Assembly (NCBI GenBank): GCA_005656395.1
Contig: SRSI01000066.1
Coordinates: 372,001 to 436,000, forward strand
Source of the DNA: Strongyloides papillosus
Lineage: Eukaryota; Nematoda; Chromadorea; Rhabditida; Strongyloididae
Length of the DNA: 64,000 nucleotides
Direction: 5' to 3'
Shown: positions 48,787 through 60,433 of the stretch, one piece after another
Layout: every line of letters starts with the position of its first letter
How positions within the stretch are numbered: the first letter of the stretch is position 1
The notes under the pieces: model-generated
Told to the model about the DNA's origin: nothing
Seen by the model: the letters and a program-made list of their open reading frames with translations, nothing else
Database searches by the model: none
Program-made: the position numbers and the translations under genes

Positions 48787-50960
48787 CTTATTCAAGTATA
48801 TTAGTTTTTGTCTTTCTATAATGTTTCAACTATTTTAAAAAGTTATATTTTTTAATTGTATTTAAACTGATTGTGCTCATAAAAGTTCTCATTAGATAAT
48901 TTTTTTATTAAATAATGTTTTGTTAAAAATTAATAAATGCCTTAAATATTATTAATAAAAAACTTTTATTTTTACTAATATTGACCTTATAATCATTGCA
49001 TTAAAGTACATAAAGTAATTAATAAGATAACTTGTATATTCAATTTCTACTAGGTGTTTGAAAATGGCGTTTTATACATAAATATGAAAACAAAAGTAGC
49101 ATTTGAAAATGCATAAATTTAGAAAAAAATCTTATGAAATTTGATTCTATGCATTAATTAAAATAAAACTTTTTTGAAACGTGTCATTAATTTTATTAAG
49201 AGAGAAATAATTACTGTATATACTATAATGAATTTAATCATTTGTAACAACTTTACATGACAATCTTTTATAAACATAGTCTTAACATCACCTGGTTTAT
49301 TGCTATGACCTTTAGTTGACGCCGCTCTGACTTATCATATCCTCTTTTCTTTAATTATTATAAAGATGAGTAACAGTAGCACAATTGAATAGTCATATTT
49401 CAAGCAAAACTATATTTGCCAAGACAATACCATAATAACTGGTCAATTGCCCATATGATAGAAAAATGTCGGTTGCTTTTTGATATTACTCCATCTGTGG
49501 CATGTTAAGTGTGAGTTATGCAAAGAATATGATTGTTTGGATGAAAAACTTTTGAAAACTTTTACCATTCTTGAAAGTATCACAAGTATCAAATTGATAA
49601 AAAGATTTGTAAATGTTATTGTTATTAATAATGATTGGTCAAATGTTTGTTTTTAATGTAAAAGTTTTGTATTACAAGATTATGTGATGTTGAGATGCTA
49701 CCAATTAGATATATAAAAGAAAATGCCGACAATTTTTTTATGCTGTCAATTCTATTTATTATAAACCGTTAAATGGAAATTATAAAAACAAAGCGTAAAA
49801 ATGATTACGGTTGCGTGATAATCAGTTTAACTTTTACCATCATTAAAGCGGCACTTGTTACTTTTAATTTCTTATAATTTAATAATAAATAGAAAACAGT
49901 TTATATTTATACAATGATTTGTAATAAAAATTATTGTTGAAAAAGAAAGTCTCATATATAAACAATGTTATTATATCACAATGGCGTAATAGATAGAACT
50001 TTTAAATAATGTGTGATACCGGTTTTCTTTTATATTTAATAACAATTGTTCTTGGTGGTCTATAATTGTATTTTTATTAATTATTTTCTTATAAAGCAGT
50101 AAAATTATTTTATTTAATCTATTGTTTATATTTCATGAAATAGTGGTGGTCATTTTTACTCATTTAAAGTAGTTTTATCATTTTCAAATAAAATTATTGT
50201 AAATATAAAAGTAATAATATATAAATAATTTGAAATACCACTTTTTTTATTTGTATGATATATTATTGTGTATTTTTAAAATATATAAAATAATATGACC
50301 TTTAATAATATTCAATTGTTAAACTTTATTACCTGTTATTTTCTTTTACCAGATGCTCATTTATTTTTGTTCTAATATTATTAAATAGTTAGTTCTTTAT
50401 AATTATTATATATACTTTTTGTTTTGAAGTATTAATATAATGATTTGTTCATCTTCACTTGAAAGGTCAACTTTCTCCTGGGAAAACTTATAAACAATAA
50501 ATTAACTGCTTTTTAATATTGTCCTTCTCTTTTGAATCCCTAATCAGTAATAAAAACATTCTTAGCTAAGCGGTATATTCTTTTATCATGAAGATTTATC
50601 ATAAAGCTACCTCATTTTTTTATCGTTTATTATATTATGAAATTTGATAATAATATGATACAATTTATTGGCGGAACATGTATGGCTTAATAATTAATAG
50701 TTATTGGTACTTCCTTAGCTCCGCCTCTAATTATATATAATACTACCAGATCTTGGTGACAACTTTTAACTAACTTGTTAATCTGTAAGTCCTCTTACTA
50801 GAACTGAGTATATAAACTTACGTCCATCCTCTATTTTAGCATTCACTCATCTACTTAACCTGTAGTTAAGTTACTTATAAATTAATTTCTATTATTATAT
50901 TAAATAATATACTTAGATTATTATTATTATTATCTAACGCTATTACTTTTTGTACCAATT
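48787..50960. other. Long upstream flank of the BH3-like gene, 2.2 kb
   Basis: No gene. It has less AT-rich islands: about 49281-49340 (with E-box CACCTG at 49289-49294), about 49490-49530 (with POU-like TTATGCAAAG at 49516-49525) and about 49790-49860. Close to the gene are ACATGT (about 50678), CTCCGCCTC (about 50720) and TCTTGGTGAC (50751-50760). These look like regulatory DNA but were judged by eye only. Confidence 0.4.
50809..50816 (+). promoter_or_regulatory. TATA-like box of the BH3-like gene
   Basis: TATATAAA about 145 bases before the first ATG, followed about 30 bases later by GCATTCACTC, a plausible initiation region. TATA-like strings are common in AT-rich DNA, so support is modest. 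Confidence 0.3.
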
Positions 50961-51510
50961 ATGGTAAGAATATTCATCTTATTAGATTTATATTAATTAA
51001 TTATTTTTTTAGATATTAACAATGCCTGCACCTTCTCATAATTTTTTTGAAAACCGCCACATATCATTTTATTCTGATAATAATTTGTACGAAAATATGG
51101 CCAATTTTGATTTAGAGTTTATGATCCCATGTTGTAGCAGATATATTGATATTAAAAATGTGAATAACAGTCCAGCAACATCACAATCTTTACCTACTTC
51201 ATTTTTTGGAAACAACACCTTTAATAAGCACCAAATTAATTCTACAACGAATAATGAATCAACTAATGAAACCACACAAACTGTATTTAATCAAAAATCA
51301 TCCAGAATAATTTCACATTCTATAAATATTTTATACTCAAGTCAAGTAAAAGGAATAGCAAATGAACTTACTTTTCTATGTGATAACTTTGATAAAGAAT
51401 TTTATAATGATATGAAGTCTTTTGAAAACATCAATGGAAACTGTAATAACGTTTTATCCTTATTTGTGACATCAATCATGTATTGTATATCAGATTTATT
51501 GAATTTGTAA
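50961..51510 (+). CDS. egl-1: BH3-only, EGL-1-like cell-death activator candidate
   Basis: EGL-1 starts apoptosis in nematodes by binding the Bcl-2 protein CED-9 through a BH3 helix. Here residues 112-126 of the 162-aa form (from the ATG at 51022) read IANELTFLCDNFDKE. The BH3 pattern LxxLCDNF (116-123) has the invariant Asp121 and a Cys where other animals have Gly, as in C. elegans EGL-1 (LAAMCDDFD). The rest is low-complexity: a Ser/Asn/Thr-rich middle and a hydrophobic C-terminus (LSLFVTSIMYCISDLL) that could be a membrane anchor. A one-codon first exon (ATG at 50961-50963, then GTAAGA...TTTTTTTAG to 51012) keeps frame and adds MILT; the ATG at 51022 is the alternative. It lies alone between flanks of about 2 kb each, fitting a tightly regulated death gene. 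Identity is inferred from the motif alone. Confidence 0.7.
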
Positions 51511-52034
51511 TAAATATTTTTAAAAATTGTCGTTTCCATAAAAAAAAATACAATCATACATTAAATAATTAAATTAAATAAAAAAAATATTTTAAACAAA
51601 ACTACTAAATTATCTCATGACAATTAAAAACAGTAATAAATATTGTAAAAATTTTACTTTTCCTTTTTATCTATATACTCAATAAACTCTTTTGACAACT
51701 GACCATAACAAATTGTATTTATTGCTTTTCATGTAATTATTTAATGGTAAAGATGGTCATTTTACAATAATTTATAACTAAAGATTCTTAACATTTGATT
51801 TATAAACTCTGATTATACAATGTATTGTAAAATTGATATTTATAACTCTTAAACGCTTAATTCTTTTTCAAGTGTTTTTACAATAAACAACTAAAAATAT
51901 TACGATAATTAAAAAACAAGATAATCTCTTCAAATATCTGTCATCATGGACTGTCAATTATTCCATATTATCACTTATTAAACAAACTTTAATTAAACCT
52001 AGTATTGAATAGCTTATTACATTATTATCTGTAT

Positions 52035-52046
52035 GAACAGCTGTTC
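52035..52046. promoter_or_regulatory. Palindrome with E-box CAGCTG
   Basis: GAACAGCTGTTC is a perfect 12-base palindrome with a CAGCTG E-box at its centre, about 525 bases downstream of the BH3-like stop codon. Six G/C in 12 is rare in this sequence. bHLH dimers bind such sites. Confidence 0.4.
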
Positions 52047-52503
52047 CTAAATATATGCACTTCCTGTATTATTACTATAAGTTTGTTGACCTTAGGCTAA
52101 TTAAAGTAAGGTGCCAATCTTCTAATCAGTTCTATGATTACATACAAACACATACCTATTTACCTCATATCAACAGCTACTAAATAATGTCCATATAATA
52201 ACAACACCTTTTTACTATGTATACAAATGAGGTGTCAAATTACAGTTTGACATGCCAAAAAAAAGTATATGGATTTAACTATATAAATGATCATTATTTC
52301 AATAATTAAAAAGTGCCAGAAAATACAAATTTATGTTATTCTTAAATTACCAGATTATCCAAAGATTAGTAGTATCATATTTAATATAACTGTATAATCA
52401 CGTCTTATAAATTATAAAGTGTTTTTTATTGTACTTTTTATAATTATCTTGTATATTAATATCTTATTCTAAGGTATGTCATAAATTAGAAAATAGATGA
52501 CAC

Positions 52504-52521
52504 TCATCTGTTAACAGATGA
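52504..52521. promoter_or_regulatory. 18-base palindrome with two E-boxes
   Basis: TCATCTGTTAACAGATGA is a perfect 18-base palindrome holding CATCTG and CAGATG, spaced by TTAA, about 1 kb downstream of the BH3-like gene. CAGATG/CATCTG is a typical Daughterless/Achaete-Scute (HLH-2/HLH-3) site. The inverted pair suggests cooperative binding. Confidence 0.45.
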
Positions 52522-53537
52522 TATTTTAACAACTTTATTCTAATGTTAACCAATAATAATTATCGTAAATCATGAATGGTAAACTAACATATCTTAACTT
52601 ATAAAATTCTTATTAATTGTTTTAATAAATAATTTATGAATTACTTTTCAAATACTCTCGATAATTTACTTATAATCACATGTACTAGAAAATTCTATAA
52701 AAAGTATTTAAATGACTCTTCATAATCATATCATCATATAATTTTATTGTCGGTATCTTTTTATTGTTATATAATACAAAGGAAACCGAAATATTTTGAT
52801 ATTTATTATGCGATTATATATATAAATTGACTACTTAATTATCATAAATGGACCCTTATAAAGAAATTATAAATATCTTTACAAAGTACAAGTGGTTATT
52901 AAGTAAAAATCTTTGTAAAAAAATTTGCTATTTTGTATAATAAAATATCTTAAAGAATTAACTACCATAAAAAAATGTTTATTAATAAAATTTTAAGTAA
53001 ATATACCTATATATCTTAGATTGAAAATTATTATTATCTTATATTTACCTTCTCATATACCGTGTAATTAATTAGCACAGTCCTCAATTAAACTTGATCT
53101 GTTATTGACAGAGAGTAACATATCTCTAAACAACTACAATCTCTTTACTTTATTTCTATATATCTATTTAGACCTATGACTATCAAACACCTGCACATTC
53201 AATTATCTATTAAACTTATAGCACTAACAAATACCATGAAATGTTAACAAATTAATAGCTAATATGGATAAGCAATTAAACTTTAATTCAAGTACACTTA
53301 TCTACTGTATTTAGACGTTTTAGAGTATTTTCTTTATTATTATCATGGAAAGTCTCTTTCCGGATTGTTTATTTTGATACTAATTCGTTCAATTAACTGT
53401 TTTGGACATATAGTGTAAATTATAGATAATTAAATCTACTAAAATTAAACTAAAAAGTAAGATTTTACAATATTAAAGACAATATATTTTTTATTTACAT
53501 ATAAATAAACACATAAAAATAAATATTTTAAAATTTA

Positions 53538-54525
53538 TTATTCAAACTTGTATAACAAATCATTTTTAAAATTGTCATCAAAAAAACCAACTTCTCGATC
53601 TAATTCTTCAAATAATTGTTTGTTTAAACTTATACGATATTTATGATATTTATCATCACAATGCTAAAAAATTATGTTTTAAATAAATAAAGGCAATAAC
53701 TTACAATAAATCTATTAACAGTTTGTATTCTACAAAATTCACAATACCCTTCATATTTCAGAAATTTTTTCTTTCTGTTATATTTTAAGCTTTTTGTTGT
53801 TTTTCTTGTAAATGCAGATACCAGGAAATTGTTGAATACATTTAATTTGACAAAGTCGTCAATTGTTTCTTTTTGACAGAATTTTATTCTTTCAATGTTT
53901 TGTCTTTGCTGAATTTTAATAAAATTATTAGTTAGAAAAATAATATTTGAAGAAATAGGAGCTTTACATATTGCTTGTTTTTTTTTCATCAGTTCGGTAG
54001 TAAGAAAACTATGAAAATAATGAGCTGGACATATTGGTATATTGTTAACATTTTTAATTTTTAATAATGAGGATGGTAAATAAATACTACGTTCTTTTTT
54101 GTGATATTTCTTATAATTTTACTGTGATCTGTAACAATGAGAGATACGGTTAAGTTGCTAGTTTCTGTATTATCTAAATCTGTTACGCACTTTCCAGATA
54201 GTGACATAATTTGCTCTTTTATCTTGTTTAACAATTTTGCTTCATTAATTTCAAGAAAAATAAACTTCTCTTTAACAGTAAAGTTTACTGGCAAAAAACA
54301 ATTGTTTTGATCACCACATTTGGATAATGATATACTTTTTAAATTTCTTTCTGATAAAACATTTTGAGAAACTATATTTTCATTAATTCTATAGTTATTT
54401 GTCAAATTTATTTGATTTTTCTAAAAACAAGAATTTTTAATGATATTTTATCACTGTAATATTAAACTTACTTTTCCAATAAAATTTCTTTTATTATTAT
54501 TCCTGCTATACGAAAAAGCATTCAT
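53538..54525 (-). CDS. DBF4: DBF4-like protein with DBF4-type zinc finger
   Basis: DBF4 is the activating subunit of the CDC7 kinase that fires replication origins. Four exons (54525-54472, 54420-54123, 54024-53705, 53663-53538) give 265 aa. The finger is GYCEFCRIQTVNRFI (C212, C215) joined across an intron to HCDDKYH (H225, H231): C-x2-C-x9-H-x5-H, exactly the DBF4 spacing (human GYCECC...H...H). The following helix, NKQLFEELDREV, fits the FxELDxxI pattern after the finger. The rest is Lys/Asn-rich and not recognisable. No BRCT domain is visible and the protein is short. The second intron (98 bases, GTAAAA...TGTCCAG) is the least certain; the exon 3/4 junction through the finger is strong. 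Confidence 0.6.
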
Positions 54526-54930
54526 ATCTTAATGATTTATGAAATAAAATTTTAGACTAATTTGCGTCTATAAGAAAAAAAACATTTATATACAAACAAC
54601 AGATCTTTATTCCAATTAAGCATGCCTTTTAATAAATATATATCTAAATAAAAAGTCCATTAGTTTGGCATAAAGATTCTAAAGTTTAGGTAGTTATTTC
54701 CAAAATATAAAAAAATAATACAGTAAATTATAGAAAATTTAGAAAAAATTTATTTATTTATTTCATAGTAAAATTTCTACAAATTCGCATTCGAAGTTAT
54801 TAAATCAAAAACTAAGAATAAATTATTTTCCAATATCTATATTAAATTATTTGAATGATACAAAAATTTGCATATTGATTTCAAATAAAATGAGTTTTAA
54901 TTTTTCATTAAATTTAAATTAATTTCATTT
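54526..54930. other. Divergent promoter region
   Basis: About 400 bases between the DBF4-like gene and the small membrane protein gene. AT-rich; nothing specific. Confidence 0.4.
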
Positions 54931-55131
54931 ATGAATTACGTAAATCCAAAGGTTATTTACAATACTTCATGTTTTCAAAGACGTCGCTCCAGACGAGGTT
55001 ATACACTTAACACTATTTTTCCAGCATTGGTAACTGTGGTCTTTGTCTTTATTTACATGTATGGTTGTTTTTTCAAATGGAAATATGGTGAAAAATTATT
55101 TATGGATGTATTAGGAATAAATAACTTATAA
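54931..55131 (+). CDS. Small single-pass membrane protein, 66 aa
   Basis: A single short exon. Residues 14-24 are basic (SCFQRRRSRRG), followed by one membrane segment (about 29-48, TIFPALVTVVFVFIYMYGCF) and a short tail (KWKYGEKLFMDVLG). The positive-inside rule predicts a cytosolic N-terminus. I do not recognise the family. Coding support is the ATG start, the clear TM pattern, and the Arg-rich cluster with CGT and AGA codons, which is unlikely in random AT-rich DNA. Confidence 0.5.
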   Translation: MNYVNPKVIYNTSCFQRRRSRRGYTLNTIFPALVTVVFVFIYMYGCFFKWKYGEKLFMDVLGINNL

Positions 55132-55574
55132 TTATCTTTTTTTATAATGATTAAACTAAAATTATACATTTATATCTTATATGACTTAGGTATTTATTAA
55201 AATATTTTTGTCACAATTTTAAATCTCTTAAATATAAAAGTTTGTGTCATTTTCGTAAGTAGTTGTGATATTCAAATAATAATAAAATAAATTAAACTAT
55301 TTTATAAAATAAAATCGCATTCTATTTTCGTTCATCAATGATGTGCTATTTTACATTATTTAATTACAGCACATAATAAAAATATTTGGTGGTTATAATC
55401 ATGGATAGAATATATTATTAGTTATTTTATAATAATTACCCGCAATTTTAAAAGTTTAACAAAATGAAGTAAAAAATGTAAAAACAAATATATGTTTTAT
55501 AATTTTAGTGTTTTATAAGTAATTACTTTAATTATCAGTTATAAATATACCAATGTTATCCAAATAATCTGTTT
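55132..55574. other. Tail-to-tail spacer
   Basis: About 440 bases between the small membrane protein and the F-box gene. AT-rich 3' flanks; nothing else. Confidence 0.4.
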
Positions 55575-56728
55575 TTAATCAGTTCGTTGAACTACAAATT
55601 TTTCTCCTAATTTGTTGGATTCAATCCATTTTTTAAAAATATTTAAATGATCCTTTACTTTTTTTGCTTTTAAAGGTAACTTTTCATGAACATTTACTAA
55701 ACTTATTCTTATAATTTCAATATTTTCTGGATTAAAAATACTAGTAAAATGAACATGATAATCTGGAATTCTTGATAGATGTCCCATATCGTACGGTGTT
55801 GTTCTAATTGTTAACTCCTTGCATTTCTCAAATAATGAAACATCTGATTCATATGAGTCGTCTAAATTAACATATAAATGATGATCTAAATGATTATTGG
55901 GATTTTTATGATTTCCTGCTATTGCAGCACAGCTTGTGAATGTTTTACCACAATTATGGCTTGATGGTTTCATATGGTATCCATCCGCATCAGGGAGACC
56001 TATTGAACCAAGATAGCATTCAAATGTATACCAGCGTGATAGTTTCATAGGAGATAATGCTACTGATAATAATTCAAATATTTGACAGTCAAGCTAAAAA
56101 TATAATATAAAATAATAGTAAAATTTTATGTTATGAAGAATAATATTACATTTACTGTATGAGCGAATTGTGAAAAGTATTGTAATGCATGCCAGATACA
56201 TTGCACATCTTTATTTGTCCATCTTTCATCAACAATAATAACAACATTTCTAGAACTTATTGATAGCAATATTTGGCATTTTTTGTGTCTTTTATAATGA
56301 CCATTTGAGTATCCATCGCGAATATTTTCTTCAGGTAGATTTAAACAATTATCACAATCATTTTTATTAATTGTATCAAGTTCTACTTCATTTAGATCTA
56401 TTTTTAAAATATTTAAATATAATTTTTGCTTCATGTAATTATCAATAGTACTTTTAAATATTTTAGAAACTCTCCTCATTTTTAATAAATCAAATGGATC
56501 AGTAATATTAATTAATATTTTATACCATATTTCTTCAGGTAGTTCAGGTATTGGAGTCGTTTTTATTAGTTGAGAATCATCTTTTTTATATTTTGATTTT
56601 TCTTTTATATCATTATAATGTTTCTTTTTGTGTATATGAATAATTGTAGATGGTTCGAAAAATATCTTTCTTCCTCTTCTTCCAAGTATATTTGCAAAAA
56701 CTTCTTTAATATGATTGTTTGGAGCCAT
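55575..56728 (-). CDS. F-box protein, 365 aa
   Basis: Exons 56728-56150 and 56093-55575, phase 0. The F-box covers about residues 62-103 (ELPEEIWYKILINITDPFDL then MRRVSKIFKSTID), which would bind SKP1 in an SCF ubiquitin ligase. The N-terminus is basic and possibly disordered. The C-terminal half has conserved-looking Cys/His/Trp segments (RWYTFECYLGSIGLPDADGY, NHLDHHLYVNL) of unknown fold that may bind the substrate. The upstream frame extends only to a TTG, so ATG at 56728 is used. It is separate in sequence from the 616-aa F-box-like protein at 27.5 kb. Confidence 0.75.
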
Positions 56729-59700
56729 ATTAAAAACAGTTAAATACAATATTATAGTAGAAAAATTTTACTTTAAAATACGATATTATATAACTTTCTA
56801 TAAATATTGTTAAAATTTACTTTAAATAGTATAATTAATAGATTTGACATTGATATAAAATAAAAATATTTAACTTTATTGATTTAACAATTAGTAAAAA
56901 ATTTTTTCTTTATTAAATAACCATAGTATAATTTAAAATAAAATTAAATAAATGAAATATATGTCACTTAAAATAAAACATTTTTAATTTTATTAACAAA
57001 AATGTAAAAGGATTTCTGGCAATTAATTAAAACATAGTAAAAAGAAATTTCTAATAGTTTAAAATGAACAAATTATAAAAAAGATACAGATAAATCAAAA
57101 TTTATAAAATATTTCATATTACAATTTCAAAAAAAATATGGGGTAACATGATTTTGTTATTTTGTATTTAGTAATATTTGTTATAATTTCTCTGATAATA
57201 ATTAAAAATAGATAAAATAAAAATTTACTATCAGTTACATGTATTTCGTTAGACCATACATGTAAGAAATCAATCATAACTATATATTAAATAATAAGGT
57301 AAAATAATAATTTTGTGATAAAAATTGGAAGGTAGTTTGATAGATGTATAGTTTATATTGTATAGTTTACGTTGGCTTCTTTAAATTAGCTATCAAAATT
57401 TATCAAATAGAATCTACTATAAACAATTTAATAAAAATGCTAGTAAATGAAAACTTTATTATTTTGAAATAATTAGAAATCAACATAATAGGAAATCTTT
57501 TGATGATTGCTGTTTGATTACAATTTGATAAGTATACATATTAATTATGATGTCATTTTTACATGACTGTAAAAAACTAGAAATAAATTATATATACGAT
57601 AACTTTTATGTTACCAATAATTCTTAATAATGGATGCTTACTATTAATGTGAAATTTTATATTAACCCTAAAAGTTGAAAAAACACAAAATTTTGAAATC
57701 ATTTAGAAAAACATCTATTGATGCAAAATGTTGTTCAAAATCATGAAATGCGGAAACAATAAAAATAATGATAATATAAAAAGATTATTATTTATTAATA
57801 AATAAGTGTTAACATTAAAAACTACTTTAAACATATGACCAATTTAATAAACATGGTATTTTTCAAAGAAAAAATTTCCATAGTCCATTTACATACACAT
57901 ACTATCATGAACTTTGAACCTCCTATTTATCAAGTTTTTCTTGATAAAATTTTAAGTAAATGATTTTGTTCTTAAAACTTATTTGCTATGCTATTTAATC
58001 AAATATAGTATTATAATTTTATCATTAAAATAAGGAGTAATATTTATTAGATTCATTATTATGATTAAAAATTTAAAGAAAATAAGGAAATGTTTTGAAA
58101 AATGACTTACATTAATCACCTAAAGAAAAATATTTTTGAATAACCAGATTTAAGTAAATGTTATATAATAATCTTTTGACCATATATAACCTTTAATCAT
58201 TTTAATAAACTAGCTTTTGTTAATAATTTCAATTTTTTTATCTAATAAGAAATATGTTTTAGAAAAAAAAGAAGGAAAATAAAATTTTATAACCCATATA
58301 AAGACATCTTATGTTATTAAGAATAATTGTTCAAATATGAAACATACAAATAAGTATAAAAATGTTGAAGAAATTTTTGTATTGATAAATCAAGTATCTA
58401 TTTGTATTAAAATTTAATAAATATTAAAAAGGATTGTCAATTTTTCTTTATCATACAATATTTTAAGTATTATCTAAATATAACAAATCTTAGTAAATTT
58501 ATTTAAGGATGTTTTTTACAAGTACTAAAATATTATTATAGCATTATTTATACAGAAATTTAAGAAGTTATCTCAATAAAATAAAAAATAATATTTAACA
58601 AAATGTAGCATTTTCTTAATTAGATGCATACATAAATTATTTTAAAGAAAAATAAATGAAGCATTATAAGTCTTAAAATACAATTATTATAATCAATTTT
58701 TTATTTGTATAACATAATCAAGACAAATAATAGATTAAAAATTTATATCAATTTTTTTTATTCTATTTACTTTTCTTCAAATTTTATCAATTCAAAAACT
58801 AAAACATATTTTTTATATGGTATTATAAATAATTATCAAGCAATGATTGCAATATATTGGTAAACAAGTGAAATATTACATAAGAATAAATATCTTAGTT
58901 TTTAATTTCTTAGAAAACTATAACTCAATCGCCTATTAATGATTGATTTCAAAAACAAAAAAAATAATTTAAAGCGTGACTTTAGTTAACAATGATAATA
59001 ATAATACAAGTATTTTTTACATCAAAAAAATTAACGTATCAGAGAATGTATTGTAATAATTTTATCATAGTCATTTTATTTCAACAATCAAATGTTTATA
59101 TTATAATTTTATGAAAGTATTTTCAACAAAATACATTTTTAGTAAAACAAGTATCACTTGTCACTTGTTATCTGATTTTTATGAAAAATGGCAAGATACT
59201 GGTTTTGATTGTTGTTATTGGCCAACATTAAATAACTCATGGTAAATATAAAGGTTAAAACATTAAATAATCAGGTTTTCAAATGATTCATGTAGTAATT
59301 TGTAATTTACTTATTTCAGATCAGACATTTAAATACTAAATTAAAATTATTTCCTATACATTAACAATAATACTATTCATTACAAAATATGTAAAGATGA
59401 AGAACGGGATGAATTATTTAAATAACTTATATCAAATTATAACATTTTTTAATCTAGATGGTTAAATGCTAGTAATTTAATCAACATATTTTGCTTTATT
59501 TCTTTTGATATTACAACAACCTTTACTTTTTTAGTCATATAATGTAATGTTTAATAAAATATAAATATAACATTCTGCAATGATTTTTTGAAGTAAAAAT
59601 AGTTATATGAATGTTGTGAAAAATTATTTTAATCTATATCTTAAATAAAAAAAACCATAATTATATTTATAAACATAATCATAGTTCGAAAAATAATATA

Positions 59701-60433
59701 TTTAAAAATACAATATTTTGCAAAACTTTGTTATATCATAAAAATATAATGAGAAAAGAACAGTCAATAAGTAAACGTTATTTTCAAAAAATAAACGTCT
59801 AATATGACAGTAAAATATTTGAATTCTAATGACGGAATTTGAGAACGCTTAAAAACATGTTTTCTGTCTGCCTTCACAGAGTTTTATTTTATTATATAAA
59901 TCACACGTATTATATTAACAAACATTCTTTATATACAATAATTTACGGTAGAAATTTCATTATCAATCTATTAGAACAAGAAAATAAATAGCAATTTATT
60001 CATATTAATCACAATAAAGTTCGAAAACTAATTTGAATAGCAAAAAATAAATTTTAATATTTAATAAACCAGAGTAATTTTCATTAATTAAACCCTATGA
60101 ACGTAGAAAAATTTTAAACCAGTTTTTTCGTATTAAAAAAGAAATAGCGTTAAAAAAAGGTTACTTTTTATTAATTATATTTGGATAATTTATAAACCAA
60201 CTAAGTCTTATCATTAAATTTTTTGAAAATCGATACTATATAATATTCTTGAAAGTACTACTTATTTTATAATATTTTACTTCATAAAAATATATCTTAT
60301 TTTTAAAGTTATTCCTATCTGAAATATACAATTTACTTTATCATAAGCAAATATAAAAACATAACAACAATAAAAAACAACAAATTAACGGAATAATTAA
60401 AAGTAAAATATTTGTTAAAATCTGTGAGAAAAA
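56729..60433. other. Gene desert, 3.7 kb
   Basis: Almost all AT-rich noise. One patch at about 59150-59235 is richer: a direct repeat TCACTTG-TCACTTG (59154-59167, E-box-like CACTTG) and ATTGGCCAAC (about 59216). No coding exon, RNA gene or mobile element recognised. Confidence 0.4.

Larger units (their letters stand above)
51511..53537. other. Downstream flank of the BH3-like gene, 2.0 kb
   Basis: No gene. It carries two perfect E-box palindromes (separate entries). The remainder is AT-rich with scattered short CA-rich stretches (about 52140-52215). No RNA gene seen. Confidence 0.4.

Noticed and set aside
50675..50690. ACATGT element resembling a p53-family (CEP-1) half-site upstream of the BH3-like gene
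   Set aside because: One half-site with a mismatch in the YYY part and no second half-site; too weak to call.
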